Below are positions 36,206-45,543 of a stretch of DNA of 64,000 bases, piece after piece. Within the stretch, counting starts at the first letter, position 1, and the number at the start of each line of letters is the position of its first letter. The DNA comes from Amycolatopsis albispora (GTDB lineage: Bacteria > Actinomycetota > Actinomycetes > Mycobacteriales > Pseudonocardiaceae). The translations under genes and the position numbers were made by a program. The notes below the pieces were generated by a model. The model had not been told where the DNA came from and made no database searches. It worked only from the letters and a program-made list of their open reading frames with translations. The stretch spans positions 3,844,001 through 3,908,000 of the forward strand of contig NZ_CP015163.1 of assembly GCF_003312875.1 (NCBI RefSeq), in the 5' to 3' direction.

Positions 36206-37090
36206 ATGCGAGTTCTCATCGCCGGCTCCAGTGGCCTGATCGGCAACGCACTGACCGCGCGGCTGCGCGCCGACGGCCACGAGGTGGTCCGGCTCGTCCG
36301 CCGCGAGACCCGCAGGCCCGGCGAGTACAGCTGGGACCCGCCCGCCGGCCGCGTCGGGGACGGCGCCTTCGACGGCACGGACGCGGTGGTGAACCTGTGC
36401 GGCGCGCCCCTGCTGCCCGCCCGCTGGAGCGCCGCGCGCAAGCAGGTCATCCTGGACAGTCGCATCGAGCCGACCGAGGTGCTCGCCGAAGCGGTCGCCG
36501 AGCACGGGATTCCGGTGCTGCTCAACGCTTCCGCCGTCGGTTACTACGGCGACGCGGGCTCGGCCATGCTGGAGGAATCGGCCCCCAACGGCACGGGTTT
36601 CCTCGCGAACCTTTGCGCCGCTTGGGAAAACGCCACGGAAGCGGCGGGCGACGCACGCGTGGTGCGGCTGCGCACCGGTCTGGTGCTCTCCGGCGACGGC
36701 GGTCTGCTCGGCCCGCTCAAGCCGCTGTTCTCCTTGGCACTGGGCGGAAAACTCGGCGACGGCACGCAGTACATGCCGTGGATCGCCGAGGAGGACCACA
36801 TTTCCGCGCTGATGTTCGCGCTGACCGACGAAAACCTTTCCGGCCCGGTGAACGTGTGCGGGCCGCTGCCGGTGACCAACGCCGAATTCACCCGCGAGTT
36901 CGGGCGGGTGCTCAACCGCCCGGCGCCGTGGTGGGTGCCCGCGCCCGCGATGAAACTGGCGCTCGGCGAGGCCGCCGAGGAAATGGCGTTGGCGAGCCAG
37001 CGGGCCGTGCCGCGGGCGCTGGAGGACGCCGGGTTCGAGTTCAAGCACAAAACGGTCGGTGACGCGCTCGCCGCCGCCGTCGCGCGATGA
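36206..37090 (+). CDS. TIGR01777-family epimerase (SDR39U1-like)
   Basis: The 294-residue atypical short-chain dehydrogenase fold has the nucleotide motif IAGSSGLIGNALTARL at residues 4-19, AVVNLCGAPLLPARWS, LLNASAVGYYGD (Ser/Tyr active-site region) and VVRLRTGLVLS, with the DUF1731-type C-terminal tail. Its function is not established in the family; in mycobacteria the homologue (Rv2216) also lies between dlaT and lipB. It overlaps the PAP2 gene by 4 bp. Confidence 0.88.
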   Translation: MRVLIAGSSGLIGNALTARLRADGHEVVRLVRRETRRPGEYSWDPPAGRVGDGAFDGTDAVVNLCGAPLLPARWSAARKQVILDSRIEPTEVLAEAVAEHGIPVLLNASAVGYYGDAGSAMLEESAPNGTGFLANLCAAWENATEAAGDARVVRLRTGLVLSGDGGLLGPLKPLFSLALGGKLGDGTQYMPWIAEEDHISALMFALTDENLSGPVNVCGPLPVTNAEFTREFGRVLNRPAPWWVPAPAMKLALGEAAEEMALASQRAVPRALEDAGFEFKHKTVGDALAAAVAR

Positions 37091-37740
37091 CAGCCGGGTT
37101 GAAGCGGGCGCTCCGCGTCAGATGGGGCCTGTTCGGCGGGCTGCTGTTCCTCGCCTTCACCGTGCTGGGGCTGGCCGTCCGCGACCGGCCGTGGGGCCTG
37201 GACCTGGCGCTGCTGTGGGCGCTGCACGGCGAATGGCTGGACGCGCCCGGCCTGGTCGCCGGGGTGCTGACCAACGTGTTCGGCCCGGTGCTGCCGGTGG
37301 CGCTCGGGCTCGGCCTGGTGTTCGCCGCCGTGCTGAACTACCGCCGCGGCGACCGGGCCACCGGCAGCGTGCTGGTGCGGATCGCGGTGGTGCTGGTGCT
37401 CTGCCGGTTGACCAGCTTCGTGTTCAAGCCGCTGTTCGAGCGCGACCGGCCACGCGAGTACCCCGATCTGAGCTATCCGAGCGGGCACGTGGTTTCCGTC
37501 GCCAGCACCGGTTTCGCCGCCGTGCTGCTGTGTGCCTGGCTGGCACCGCAGCTGCTGCGCCGGATGACCGTCTGGGCGCTGGCCGCGACCGTGGTGGCCG
37601 CGGCCTGCCGCGTGGTGCTCTCGGTGCACTGGTTCACCGACACGCTCGGCGCGGTGCTCGCCGTCGGCGGTGTGGGACTGGTCTCAGCGGTGGCATTGCG
37701 CCTGCTGCCCGTCTTATCGGATCGGCCACCGGCGGCGTAG
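37087..37740 (+). CDS. PAP2-family membrane phosphatase
   Basis: This 217-residue protein has about six helices and the three PAP2 phosphatase motifs: KPLFERDRPR, PSGHV and SVHWFTDTL, with the catalytic His residues in motifs 2 and 3. Such enzymes dephosphorylate lipid phosphates or undecaprenyl pyrophosphate on the outer face of the membrane. Its ATG overlaps the epimerase stop (ATGA). Confidence 0.88.
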   Translation: MTAGLKRALRVRWGLFGGLLFLAFTVLGLAVRDRPWGLDLALLWALHGEWLDAPGLVAGVLTNVFGPVLPVALGLGLVFAAVLNYRRGDRATGSVLVRIAVVLVLCRLTSFVFKPLFERDRPREYPDLSYPSGHVVSVASTGFAAVLLCAWLAPQLLRRMTVWALAATVVAAACRVVLSVHWFTDTLGAVLAVGGVGLVSAVALRLLPVLSDRPPAA

Positions 37741-37749
37741 CGTGGCGGG

Positions 37750-38487
37750 GTGACCTCCTCTTGCCGTGCCACCCGCGAAGCCGTCGACGTCCGCCTCCTG
37801 GGCACCATCGACTACCTCGAAGCGTGGGACCTGCAACGCACCACCGCGACGGCCCGCGCCGACGGCGAGGGCCCGGACACGCTGTTCCTCCTGGAGCACC
37901 CGTCCGTGTACACCGCCGGCAAGCGCACCGAACCGGGTGACCGGCCGGTCGACGGCACCCCGGTGATCGACGTCGACCGCGGCGGGAAGATCACCTGGCA
38001 CGGGCCGGGGCAGCTGGTCGGCTACCCGATCGTGAAGCTGGCCGACCCGATCGACGTGGTGCAGTACGTGCGGCGCCTCGAAGAGGGCCTGATCGCGGTG
38101 TGCGAGGGCTTCGGCGTGCACGCCGGGCGCGTCGAGGGCCGCAGCGGGGTGTGGATCCCCGCCGACGACCGCGGGCCCGAGCGCAAGATCGCCGCGATCG
38201 GCATCCGCGTGCAGCGCGGGGTGACCATGCACGGCTTCGAGCTGAACTGCAACGCCGACCTGTCCGCGTTCGACAAGATCGTGCCGTGCGGCATCCGCGA
38301 CGCCGGGGTCACCTCGCTGTCGTTCGAGGTGGGCCACGAGGTGACCGTCACCGAGGCGCTGGCTTCGGCCCGCGACGCGGTGCTGGCGGCGCTGGAGGGC
38401 GACCTCCCGGTCCGCGAGGACCGCTGGCTGCCGCGTCCGGCCGCCCCCAGCGCCGACGGTGTCACCTTCGTGCTGCAGAACTCCTGA
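37750..38487 (+). CDS. lipB: Octanoyltransferase LipB
   Basis: LipB moves octanoyl groups from acyl carrier protein to lipoyl domains, the first step of lipoate assembly. The 245-residue protein has [11 protein letters not shown], the [18 protein letters not shown] motif, [17 protein letters not shown] with the catalytic Lys, and the acyl-accepting Cys in [13 protein letters not shown]. The start is GTG 37750, 9 bp after the PAP2 stop. Its stop codon directly abuts the stop of the convergent gene, together forming TGATCA. Confidence 0.95.
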   Translation: MTSSCRATREAVDVRLLGTIDYLEAWDLQRTTATARADGEGPDTLFLLEHPSVYTAGKRTEPGDRPVDGTPVIDVDRGGKITWHGPGQLVGYPIVKLADPIDVVQYVRRLEEGLIAVCEGFGVHAGRVEGRSGVWIPADDRGPERKIAAIGIRVQRGVTMHGFELNCNADLSAFDKIVPCGIRDAGVTSLSFEVGHEVTVTEALASARDAVLAALEGDLPVREDRWLPRPAAPSADGVTFVLQNS

Positions 38488-39423
38488 TCAGCCGAGCTGG
38501 CGCGCCACCTCGGCGGCGATCAGCTCGAGGTGGTCGAGGTCGGACAGGTCGAGCACCTGCAGGTAGAGCCGGGTGATCCCGGTTTTCTCCACCCAGGTGC
38601 CGATCTTGTCCACGGCTTCGGCGGTGGTGCCCGCGATGCCGTTCTGCCGGACCTCGGCCGGCTCCCGGCCGATCGCCGCGGCCCGCCTGGTGAACTCGGC
38701 CTCGTCGCGGCCGATGGCCACCACCTGCGCCACCGAGCGCACGATCTCCTTGGGGTCGCGGCCCAGTTCGGCCGCGGCCGCCTCGACCCGCCGGAACTGC
38801 GCGAGCGCGGTGTCGGCGTCGGTGAACGGCAGGTTGAACTCGTCGGCGTAGCGCGCGGCGAGCGCCGGGGTGCGCTTCTTGCCCGCCCCGCCGATGATCA
38901 CCGGCGGCCGCGGCCGCTGGGCAGGCTTGGGCAGCGCGGGCGCCTCGGCGAGCTGGTAGTGCTCCCCGCTGAAGGTGAAGGTCTCCCCCTCCGGGGTTTC
39001 CCACAATCCGGTGAGCACGGCGAGCTGCTCGCTGTAGATGTCGAAGCGTTCCTTGATCTCCGGCATCGGGATGCCGTACGCGGTGTGCTCGGCGTCGTAC
39101 CAGCCGGAGCCCAGGCCGAATTCGACCCGGCCGCCGGACATCTGGTCCACCTGCGCCACCGAGATCGCCAGCACCGACGGGTGCCGGAAGGTGGCGGCGG
39201 TGACCAGCGTGCCGAGCCGGATGCGCTGGGTCTCGCGGGCGAGCCCGCCGAGGGTGACCCACGCGTCGGTGGGCCCGGGCAGGCCGCTGGCCGAGCCCAT
39301 CTTCAGGAAGTGGTCGGAGCGGAAGAACGCGTCGTAGCCGAGGTCCTCGGCGGCTTTCGCGACGCGCAGCTGGTCGTCGTAGCTGGCCCCTTGCTGGGGC
39401 TCGGTGAAGATCCGTAGTTCCAC
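38488..39423 (-). CDS. LLM-class F420-dependent oxidoreductase
   Basis: This 311-residue luciferase-like monooxygenase-fold protein (TIGR03560 type) has MELRIFTEPQQGASYDDQL, FFRSDHFLKMGSASGLPGPT, RIRLGTLVTAATFRHP and GRVEFGLGSGWYDAEHTAYG, typical of F420-using members. The substrate is unknown. It is preceded by a TetR gene on the same strand (12 bp between), which probably regulates it, and sits in the interval between lipB and lipA that is empty in mycobacteria. Confidence 0.88.
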   Translation of the reverse strand: MELRIFTEPQQGASYDDQLRVAKAAEDLGYDAFFRSDHFLKMGSASGLPGPTDAWVTLGGLARETQRIRLGTLVTAATFRHPSVLAISVAQVDQMSGGRVEFGLGSGWYDAEHTAYGIPMPEIKERFDIYSEQLAVLTGLWETPEGETFTFSGEHYQLAEAPALPKPAQRPRPPVIIGGAGKKRTPALAARYADEFNLPFTDADTALAQFRRVEAAAAELGRDPKEIVRSVAQVVAIGRDEAEFTRRAAAIGREPAEVRQNGIAGTTAEAVDKIGTWVEKTGITRLYLQVLDLSDLDHLELIAAEVARQLG

Positions 39424-39434
39424 GGGTACCGAAT

Positions 39435-40037
39435 CTACGCGTGCTCGGGTGCCACCCGGATCCGGCTCAGCAAGGTGATCACCACGGCTTCGACCTCGGC
39501 GCTGACCTGCTGGGGGTCCGCCGACCCGGCGATCACCGTCGCGGCTGAGGACAGTGCGCCGAACAGCAGCCGCGAGGTGGTGTCCACCGGGACCTCTTCC
39601 AGTTCACCGGCGGCGACGAGTTCCTCGATGCAGTCGCGGAGCAGGCCGAAGCTGAAGTGCTCCTCGGCCTGGCGCCAGCGCTCCCAGCCCATCACCACCG
39701 GCGCCTCGTGCACCACCACCCGCTGGTAGGCCGGTTCGAGGCAGCACTGGAGAAAGGTGCGCAGGCAGGCGATGGCCCGGTCCCACGCCGGTTCGGGGCC
39801 GCTGCGGGCCTGGCGCAGGCGGTCGATGACCTCGTTTTCCACCGCGTCGAACGCGGCCTCGAACAAGGCCTGCTTGCCACTGAAATGGTGGTACAGCGCA
39901 CCTTTTGTGACGCGCGCCCGGCGGGCAACCTCGTCGAGGGAGGTGCCGGCGTAACCGCCGCTGGTGAACAACTCCACCGCGCTGGTGACCAGTGCCGATC
40001 GGGTCGACTCCGAGTAGTCGAGCCGCCGGGACCTCAT
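39435..40037 (-). CDS. TetR-family transcriptional regulator
   Basis: The 200-residue protein has an intact TetR N-terminus (LVTSAVELFTSGGYAGTSLD, then EVARRARVTKGALYHHFSGK) and a TetR C-terminal dimer domain containing PAYQRVVVHEAPVVMGWERW. The ATG at 40037 is chosen; a GTG three codons upstream is possible. It is divergent from the gene at 40182, and a 47-bp nested palindrome lies in the shared promoter region. The likely targets are itself, the downstream oxidoreductase and perhaps the divergent gene. Confidence 0.88.
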   Translation of the reverse strand: MRSRRLDYSESTRSALVTSAVELFTSGGYAGTSLDEVARRARVTKGALYHHFSGKQALFEAAFDAVENEVIDRLRQARSGPEPAWDRAIACLRTFLQCCLEPAYQRVVVHEAPVVMGWERWRQAEEHFSFGLLRDCIEELVAAGELEEVPVDTTSRLLFGALSSAATVIAGSADPQQVSAEVEAVVITLLSRIRVAPEHA

Positions 40038-40087
40038 TTCGACCACTTTGTCAGCACGGCCACAACCTTACGTCATATTCGACGGAA

Positions 40088-40134
40088 CATACTCGTGGTA
40101 CGGTACCGGCAGTCAGGACCGTACCGGGAGTATG
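40088..40134. promoter_or_regulatory. 47-bp nested palindrome between the TetR gene and its divergent neighbour
   Basis: CATACTC (40088-40094) pairs with GAGTATG (40128-40134), and inside it GTACGGT (40098-40104) pairs with ACCGTAC (40118-40124), with 3-base gaps placed symmetrically. Over the 17-bp arms 15 positions match. This is a strong TetR operator candidate lying 51-97 bp from the TetR start and 48-94 bp from the divergent start. Confidence 0.7.
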
Positions 40135-40181
40135 CCGCAAACCCGCGGTATGGCCCCGCTCACGGCAAGGGGGCTCCAACC

Positions 40182-40658
40182 ATGAGCTGGCAGGACTACT
40201 ACCGCCGCCGCGACGCCATCGAAGCCGTGTTGCGGCACGTGAAACGCGACCCGGCCGGACCGCTGCCGCGCACCGGCGTCTTCGACTCCGACCGCGAGCT
40301 GATCCTCGCGCTGCAGTACAAGTGGTCGCTGATCCTCGGTGGCCACCTCCGCGTCCAGCTGTGCGAGACCGACGGTGACCAACTGGACGCGGTCACCCGC
40401 GCCTGGCGCGCCGCCGCGGCCGCGCAGCCGACCTTGCGCGCGGTGCTCGACGCCCACCTCGGCCGGTTCCCGGAGGCGGCCCCGGTGCGCGAGGCCGAGC
40501 TGCGGATGCTCGCCAGGGCAGCCGGGCTGGCCGAGTCGGACGACTCCGCCGAACAGGTGACCAAGGTCGGGCTGGCACTGGAAAGCCTGCTGCTCGGCGT
40601 GCCGGAGAAGGCCCGCGCGAACTGTCCCGTGCGGCGCCTGCTCATGCCGAGCGCCTAA
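40182..40658 (+). CDS. Hypothetical protein, 158 residues
   Basis: The soluble, helix-rich product begins SWQDYYRRRDAIEAVLRHVK and includes RELILALQYKWSLILGGHLR and a C-terminal NCPVRRLLMPSA. Similar proteins seem confined to actinobacteria, and I do not recognise a function. It has a purine-rich region (AAGGGGG) about 10 bases before ATG 40182. It is divergent from the TetR gene and 9 bp ahead of the SDR gene, so it may be part of the same TetR-controlled unit. Confidence 0.65.
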   Translation: MSWQDYYRRRDAIEAVLRHVKRDPAGPLPRTGVFDSDRELILALQYKWSLILGGHLRVQLCETDGDQLDAVTRAWRAAAAAQPTLRAVLDAHLGRFPEAAPVREAELRMLARAAGLAESDDSAEQVTKVGLALESLLLGVPEKARANCPVRRLLMPSA

Positions 40659-40667
40659 TCTCGGGCC

Positions 40668-41618
40668 ATGAGCAAGTGGACCGAAGCCGACATCCCGGCC
40701 CAGGACGGCCGCACGGTGGTGATCACCGGCGCCAACTCCGGGCTCGGCCTGCGCAGCGCCGTGGTGCTCGCGGAGAAGGGCGCGCGGGTGCTGCTCGCCT
40801 GCCGGTCGCCGGAACGGGGGCAGCGCGCGCTCGGCGAGGTGGCCGAGGTCGCCACCGGCCCGGCGCCGGAACTGGTCCGGCTGGACCTGGCTTCGCTGGC
40901 GTCGGTGCGCGAAGCCGCCGGGGAGATCCGCAAGGCCACCGGTGACTCGCTCGACGTCCTGCTGAACAACGCCGGGTTGATGGCGCCACCGAAGGGTCAC
41001 ACCGTCGACGGTTTCGAGACCCAGTTCGGCACGAACCACCTCGGGCACGCCGCGCTGACCTGGCTGCTGATGCCCGCGCTGCGCGGGTCCGACGGCGTCG
41101 CGCGGGTGGTCACGCTGTCGAGCGTGGCCGCGACCGGCGGCCGCATCGACCTGGACGACCCGAACTACGAGACGCGCCGCTACTTCCCGTGGACGGCGTA
41201 CGGGCAGTCGAAGCTGGCGAACCAGGTGTTCGCACTGGAGCTGGACCGGCGGCTGCGCGCGGCGGGAGAGCCGGTGCTCAGCGTCGCCGCGCACCCGGGG
41301 TACACCCGTTCCGGGCTGTCGTCGGGCATGGCGAACGCCCAGCGCAACGCGGTGCTGCGGGCGGTCGTCGGTGCCGGGGCCGGGCTCAGCGAGCGGCTGC
41401 TCGCGCAGAACACCCGGATGGGCACGCTGCCGCAGCTGTACGCGGCCACCGCGCCCGAGGTCGAAGGCGGTGCGTACTACGGCCCGGACGGCTTCGGCGG
41501 CACGCGGGGATTCCCGGCCAGGGTGCGCCCGCTCGGCCCCGCGCGCGACGAGCCGCTCGGCGCCGGGCTGTGGCAGCTCACCGCGGAGATGACCGGGGTC
41601 ACCCCCGACCCGGCTTGA
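40668..41618 (+). CDS. Short-chain dehydrogenase/reductase
   Basis: The 316-residue Rossmann enzyme resembles retinol-dehydrogenase-type SDRs. It has TGANSGLGL for cofactor binding, NNAGLMAPP, the catalytic Ser in VVTLSSVAA and YGQSKLANQ with catalytic Tyr and Lys. The extra N-terminal SKWTEADIPAQDGRTVVI is typical for this subgroup. The substrate is unknown. It follows the hypothetical gene by 9 bp and ends 36 bp before lipA. Confidence 0.9.
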   Translation: MSKWTEADIPAQDGRTVVITGANSGLGLRSAVVLAEKGARVLLACRSPERGQRALGEVAEVATGPAPELVRLDLASLASVREAAGEIRKATGDSLDVLLNNAGLMAPPKGHTVDGFETQFGTNHLGHAALTWLLMPALRGSDGVARVVTLSSVAATGGRIDLDDPNYETRRYFPWTAYGQSKLANQVFALELDRRLRAAGEPVLSVAAHPGYTRSGLSSGMANAQRNAVLRAVVGAGAGLSERLLAQNTRMGTLPQLYAATAPEVEGGAYYGPDGFGGTRGFPARVRPLGPARDEPLGAGLWQLTAEMTGVTPDPA

Positions 41619-41654
41619 TCGGCTGCCCGCTGGTCCGGGCGTACGCTGGACCGC

Positions 41655-42656
41655 GTGAGTGCTGCCCCGGAGGGTCGGAAGCTGTTGCGGCTGGAGGTCC
41701 GCAACAGTCAGACGCCGATCGAGAAGAAGCCGTCGTGGATCAAGACGCGGGCGCGGATGGGTCCGGAGTTCACCGAGCTGAAGGGCTTGGTGCGCCGGGA
41801 GGGTCTGCACACCGTGTGTGAAGAGGCGGGTTGTCCCAACATCTACGAGTGCTGGGAGGACCGGGAGGCCACGTTCCTGATCGGCGGGGACCAGTGCACG
41901 CGGCGGTGTGATTTCTGCCAGATCGACACCGGCCGCCCGGCCGAGCTGGACCGGTCCGAGCCGCGGAAGGTGGCCGAGTCGGTGCAGGCGATGGGCCTGC
42001 GCTACTCCACGGTGACCGGTGTCGCCCGCGACGACCTGCCCGATGGTGGCGCGTGGCTGTACGCGGAGACCGTGCGGCAGATTCATGCGCTGAACCCGGG
42101 GACCGGGGTGGAGTTGCTGATCCCGGATTTCAACGCCGACCCCGGTCAGCTGGCCGAGGTGTTCGGGTCGCGGCCGGAGGTGCTGGCGCACAACGTGGAG
42201 ACGGTGCCGCGGATCTTCAAGCGCATCCGCCCGGGTTTCCGGTACGCGCGGTCGCTGGAGGTGATCACCGCCGCCCGGGAAGCCGGTCTGGTGACCAAGT
42301 CGAACCTGATCCTCGGCATGGGGGAAACCCCTGACGAGGTGGCCCCGGCGATGCGGGACCTGGTCGACGCGGGCTGCGAGATCCTGACGATCACCCAGTA
42401 TCTGCGGCCCTCGCCGCGGCATCACCCGGTGGATCGGTGGGTCAAGCCGGAAGAGTTCGTCGAACACTCGCAGGCCGCCGAGGCCATGGGCTTCGCCGGA
42501 GTGATGGCCGGTCCCCTGGTCCGGTCCTCTTATCGGGCCGGGCGCCTGTACGCACAGACCAAGGCCCACCGCGGCGAGGAACTGCCGGAAAACCTCGCTC
42601 ACCTGGCCGCGCAGGGCCCCGCCGCGCAGGAAGCCGCCAGCTTGCTGAACCGATAG
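41655..42656 (+). CDS. lipA: Lipoyl synthase LipA
   Basis: LipA inserts two sulfurs into protein-bound octanoyl groups. This 333-residue radical SAM enzyme has both clusters marked: the auxiliary cluster Cys in [12 protein letters not shown] and the SAM cluster in CTRRCDFC (CX3CX2C), followed by [16 protein letters not shown] and the C-terminal RSSYRAG that supplies the Ser ligand. The start is GTG 41655. In mycobacteria it directly follows lipB; here four genes lie between them. Confidence 0.96.
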   Translation: MSAAPEGRKLLRLEVRNSQTPIEKKPSWIKTRARMGPEFTELKGLVRREGLHTVCEEAGCPNIYECWEDREATFLIGGDQCTRRCDFCQIDTGRPAELDRSEPRKVAESVQAMGLRYSTVTGVARDDLPDGGAWLYAETVRQIHALNPGTGVELLIPDFNADPGQLAEVFGSRPEVLAHNVETVPRIFKRIRPGFRYARSLEVITAAREAGLVTKSNLILGMGETPDEVAPAMRDLVDAGCEILTITQYLRPSPRHHPVDRWVKPEEFVEHSQAAEAMGFAGVMAGPLVRSSYRAGRLYAQTKAHRGEELPENLAHLAAQGPAAQEAASLLNR

Positions 42657-42779
42657 TAGGAGTCGCGCGTCCCACCAAAGTGGGTGAAATCCCCTGACCA
42701 AAGGTTGACGACCGATGGCTAGGGTCGGCGTTAGCCTGAACCCGCTTCGCCCGGAACACGACTTCGAGGGGACTTTCAC

Positions 42780-43454
42780 GTGGCACTGGTGACCGACATT
42801 CTCGAGTGGCTGCGCGCGCTGCCACCCGCCGGCGTGACCGCCGGGGCCGGCCTGCTGGTCTTCGGGGAGACCACCCTCGGCCTCGGCTTCATCGCGCCCG
42901 GCGAGTCCGGGTTGTTCATTCTCGGCACCACCGTGGACAACACGCCGAAGTTCCTGCTGATGTGGCTGGTCACCACGGTCTGCGCGATCGGCGGTGACTC
43001 GGTCGGGTACCTGATCGGCAAGAAGTTCGGGCCCAGGCTGCGGCAGACGAAGCTGGTCAAGAAGTACGGTGCCGACGGGTGGGACAAGGCGTGTGACTTC
43101 CTGCGCCGCAAGGGTTCCTGGGCGGTGCTGATCGCGATCTTCCTGCCGGTGATGCGCACCCTGGTCCCGGCCGCGGCGGGCGCTTCTGGCCTGCCGTTCC
43201 GGAAGTTCCTGCCACCGGTGGTGGTCGGCGCGACGGCCTGGTGCGCCCTGCACATCGGCATCGGCGCGGCGGCCGGTGAAGCCGCCGAGCAGCTGGAGTC
43301 GGCCGTCGGCAAGGGCAGCTGGGTGGTGCTGGGCTTGATCGCCGCAGCCTTCGTCGCCTTTGTCCTGGTGAAGCGGAAGCGCGCCAAGGCGAAGGAAGCC
43401 GCGGAGGCCGCCAAGGCCACCACCACCGTGGAAACCGAGCCGGCCCAGCCCTGA
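42780..43454 (+). CDS. DedA-family membrane protein
   Basis: The 224-residue protein shows the DedA/VTT motifs: GLGFIAPGESGLFILG near the start, GGDSVGYLIGKKFGPRL, and the membrane-embedded FLPVMRTLVPAAAGASGLPF. DedA proteins recycle lipid carriers such as undecaprenyl phosphate or maintain membrane homeostasis. A Lys/Ala-rich tail follows the last helix. The start is GTG 42780, with AGGGGA upstream. It has its own intergenic promoter region of 123 bp after lipA. Confidence 0.9.
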   Translation: MALVTDILEWLRALPPAGVTAGAGLLVFGETTLGLGFIAPGESGLFILGTTVDNTPKFLLMWLVTTVCAIGGDSVGYLIGKKFGPRLRQTKLVKKYGADGWDKACDFLRRKGSWAVLIAIFLPVMRTLVPAAAGASGLPFRKFLPPVVVGATAWCALHIGIGAAAGEAAEQLESAVGKGSWVVLGLIAAAFVAFVLVKRKRAKAKEAAEAAKATTTVETEPAQP

Positions 43455-43468
43455 CCGCCCAGCCCGGC

Positions 43469-43497
43469 GCGCCCCCGAGTCCCGCACTCGGGGGCGC
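43469..43497 (+). terminator. Intrinsic terminator after the dedA-type gene
   Basis: A 12-bp stem, GCGCCCCCGAGT (43469-43480) with its complement at 43486-43497 and loop CCCGC, is followed by TTCGTTTT. It lies between the DedA gene and the convergent hypothetical gene. Confidence 0.85.
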
Positions 43498-43524
43498 TTC
43501 GTTTTCCGTTGCGGAGTCGGGAGC

Positions 43525-43848
43525 TCAGCCCGAAGCACCGAGAATTCGCCTGGCCTCGATCCACCGGTGCTCGAACTCGGCCGCGGAGATCTCGGCTGCC
43601 CGCGGCTGGTCCCGCCAGCCGTCGAGCGGCGCCTCGGCCAGTACGCCGTACTGCCGTTCGTAGCGGCCCATCGCCGGGAGGTCGGCGTGATCACGCAGAT
43701 GCAGCACCTCGTCCAGCGAAGCAGCTGTCACCGGCCGTGAGTCCTTCCCCCGGACCTCGACCTGACGCGTCGCCCAGCCCTCGTCATCGGTCTCGAAATA
43801 CAGCCACAGATCCTCGGCCGCGTGGTACGTGCGGAACCAGGTCGCCAT
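43525..43848 (-). CDS. Hypothetical protein, 107 residues
   Basis: A compact acidic protein begins ATWFRTYHAAEDLWLYFETD and continues DEGWATRQVEVRGKDSRPVT, with a C-terminal helix FEHRWIEARRILGASG. It has many aromatic residues and no membrane segment. The pattern of a beta-rich N-half and a helical end recalls small immunity-like or DUF-type domains, but no family can be named with confidence. It is convergent with the DedA gene and divergent from the hydrolase gene. Confidence 0.6.
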   Translation of the reverse strand: MATWFRTYHAAEDLWLYFETDDEGWATRQVEVRGKDSRPVTAASLDEVLHLRDHADLPAMGRYERQYGVLAEAPLDGWRDQPRAAEISAAEFEHRWIEARRILGASG

Positions 43849-44019
43849 GCCCCCATCCTCACACCCCCGGGCGACCCGGGCCCCGCTTTCCGTGCTGGGC
43901 CAGGCAACTCGGGTGGCTGAGTGTGGGACTCGAACGGGTGGGCTCCGCGGCGGAGGGATGCGTCGCCGCAACGGCGGTAGTTGGGTGGTCCCCAGCAACC
44001 GAGGCCGTCTGGAGGCAGC

Positions 44020-45543
44020 ATGCGCGGAATCAGGACAGGGCTGGCGGTACTGGCACTCGCCACCATCGCCGCGGCGGGTATGCCCGCCACCGCTCAGGAG
44101 GGCCCGGCCTGGGCGCCCTGTCCCGAGGAGTTCGGCGGCAAGCTCGAATGCGCCGAGATCTCCGTGCCCCAGGACTACGACGTGCCCGACGGCCCGCAGG
44201 TCAAGATCGCGCTCTCCCGCCTCAAGGCCACCGGCGCGAACCGCCGCGGGGTGCTGTTGCTCAATCCCGGCGGTCCCGGGTCGGCCGGGCGGCTCATGCC
44301 GCAGGCCGTCGGCGGCCTCGCGCCGCGCGGGGTGACCGACCAGTACGACCTCATCGGCTTCGACCCCCGCGGCACCGGCGCCAGCACCCCGGTCTCCTGC
44401 GAACTCACGCCCGAGCAGCTGAACGTCACCAAGCTCATGCCCTACCCCGCGCCCGACGGCTCGATCACCGAGAACCTCGCGTACGCCGAGCAGGTGGCGA
44501 AGCAGTGCGCGACGAGCACCGAAATCCCCCACGTCACCACCGCCAACACCGCCCGCGACATGGACCGCATCCGCGCCGCGCTCGGTGAGGAGAAGATCTC
44601 CTACTTCGGCGGCAGCTACGGCTCCTACCTCGGCGCCGTCTACACCACGCTCTTCCCGGACCGCAGCGACCGCGTGGTGCTCGACGCCGTGGTCGACCCG
44701 ACCGACGTCTGGCGCCGCGTCTGGCAGCTCTGGGGACTGGCCAACGAGGAACGCTTCGAGGACTTCGCCGCCTGGACCGCCGCCCGGCACGGCACCTACG
44801 AACTCGGCGAAACCCCGGAAGCCGTCCGCGAAACCTACTTCACCCTGGCCGCCAAGCTCGACGCGACGCCACTGAACACCAGCACAAAACCCTTGTCCGG
44901 CAACAACTTCCGCGAAGAGACCCGTGGCGCGCTGTACGGCGACGAGAGCTTCCCATCACTGGCGAAGCTGTGGCAGGCCGCCAAGCTCGGCGACGCCGTG
45001 CAGGCCGCCGAAGCCCGGCAACTGCCCGACGAGACGCAGTCCTTCCCCGCGACGCTGTGGTCGATCGCCTGCAACGAGGCCGGCTGGCCGCGTGAGCCGA
45101 AGGTGTACCAGCGCGAGGTCGACCGCGACCGCAAGCTGTACCCGATCACCGCGGGCATGCCGTCCAACGTCTGGCCGTGTGCCTTCTGGCCGCACCAGCC
45201 GGAGCCGCCGGTCGAGGTGACCGACCGCGGCCAGCCGACCGTCCTGCTCCTGCAGAACCTGCGTGACCCGGCCACCCCGCTGCCCGGCGCGCTGGCCATG
45301 CGCAAGTCGCTCGGCGACCGCGCCCGCCTGGTGCTGGCCGACCAGGGCGGCCACGGCACCTACCTGACCACGCAGAACGCCTGCGGGTCGAACGCCGCCA
45401 CCGCCTTCCTGGTGCACGGCACGCTGCCCGAGCAGGACGTCTTCTGCGGCCCGGAGACCGCGGTCCCGGACGCCAGGGTGGCGACCGGTCCGCAGCGCGA
45501 CGAGCTGGTCCGCGACCTCCGGGCCGGTCAGTTCCCGTTCTGA
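44020..45543 (+). CDS. Secreted alpha/beta-hydrolase peptidase (tripeptidyl aminopeptidase family)
   Basis: The 507-residue protein has a Sec signal (RTGLAVLALATIAAAGMPATAQ) and the S33/TAP layout: GVLLLNPGGPGSAGR as oxyanion region, YDLIGFDPRGTG, the nucleophile elbow YFGGSYGSYLG, and a C-terminal TAP-like domain with the catalytic His in VLADQGGHGTYLTTQNACGS. Streptomyces SlpD/E and related tripeptidyl aminopeptidases share this plan. The ATG at 44020 follows GGAGG. Its 3' end overlaps the convergent dehydrogenase gene by 16 bp. Confidence 0.88.
   Translation: MRGIRTGLAVLALATIAAAGMPATAQEGPAWAPCPEEFGGKLECAEISVPQDYDVPDGPQVKIALSRLKATGANRRGVLLLNPGGPGSAGRLMPQAVGGLAPRGVTDQYDLIGFDPRGTGASTPVSCELTPEQLNVTKLMPYPAPDGSITENLAYAEQVAKQCATSTEIPHVTTANTARDMDRIRAALGEEKISYFGGSYGSYLGAVYTTLFPDRSDRVVLDAVVDPTDVWRRVWQLWGLANEERFEDFAAWTAARHGTYELGETPEAVRETYFTLAAKLDATPLNTSTKPLSGNNFREETRGALYGDESFPSLAKLWQAAKLGDAVQAAEARQLPDETQSFPATLWSIACNEAGWPREPKVYQREVDRDRKLYPITAGMPSNVWPCAFWPHQPEPPVEVTDRGQPTVLLLQNLRDPATPLPGALAMRKSLGDRARLVLADQGGHGTYLTTQNACGSNAATAFLVHGTLPEQDVFCGPETAVPDARVATGPQRDELVRDLRAGQFPF

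Noticed and set aside
43915..43965. A tRNA-like T-arm sequence (GTTCGAGTCCCA on the minus strand)
   Set aside because: The flanking bases do not form the T stem, and no acceptor or anticodon arms can be built.
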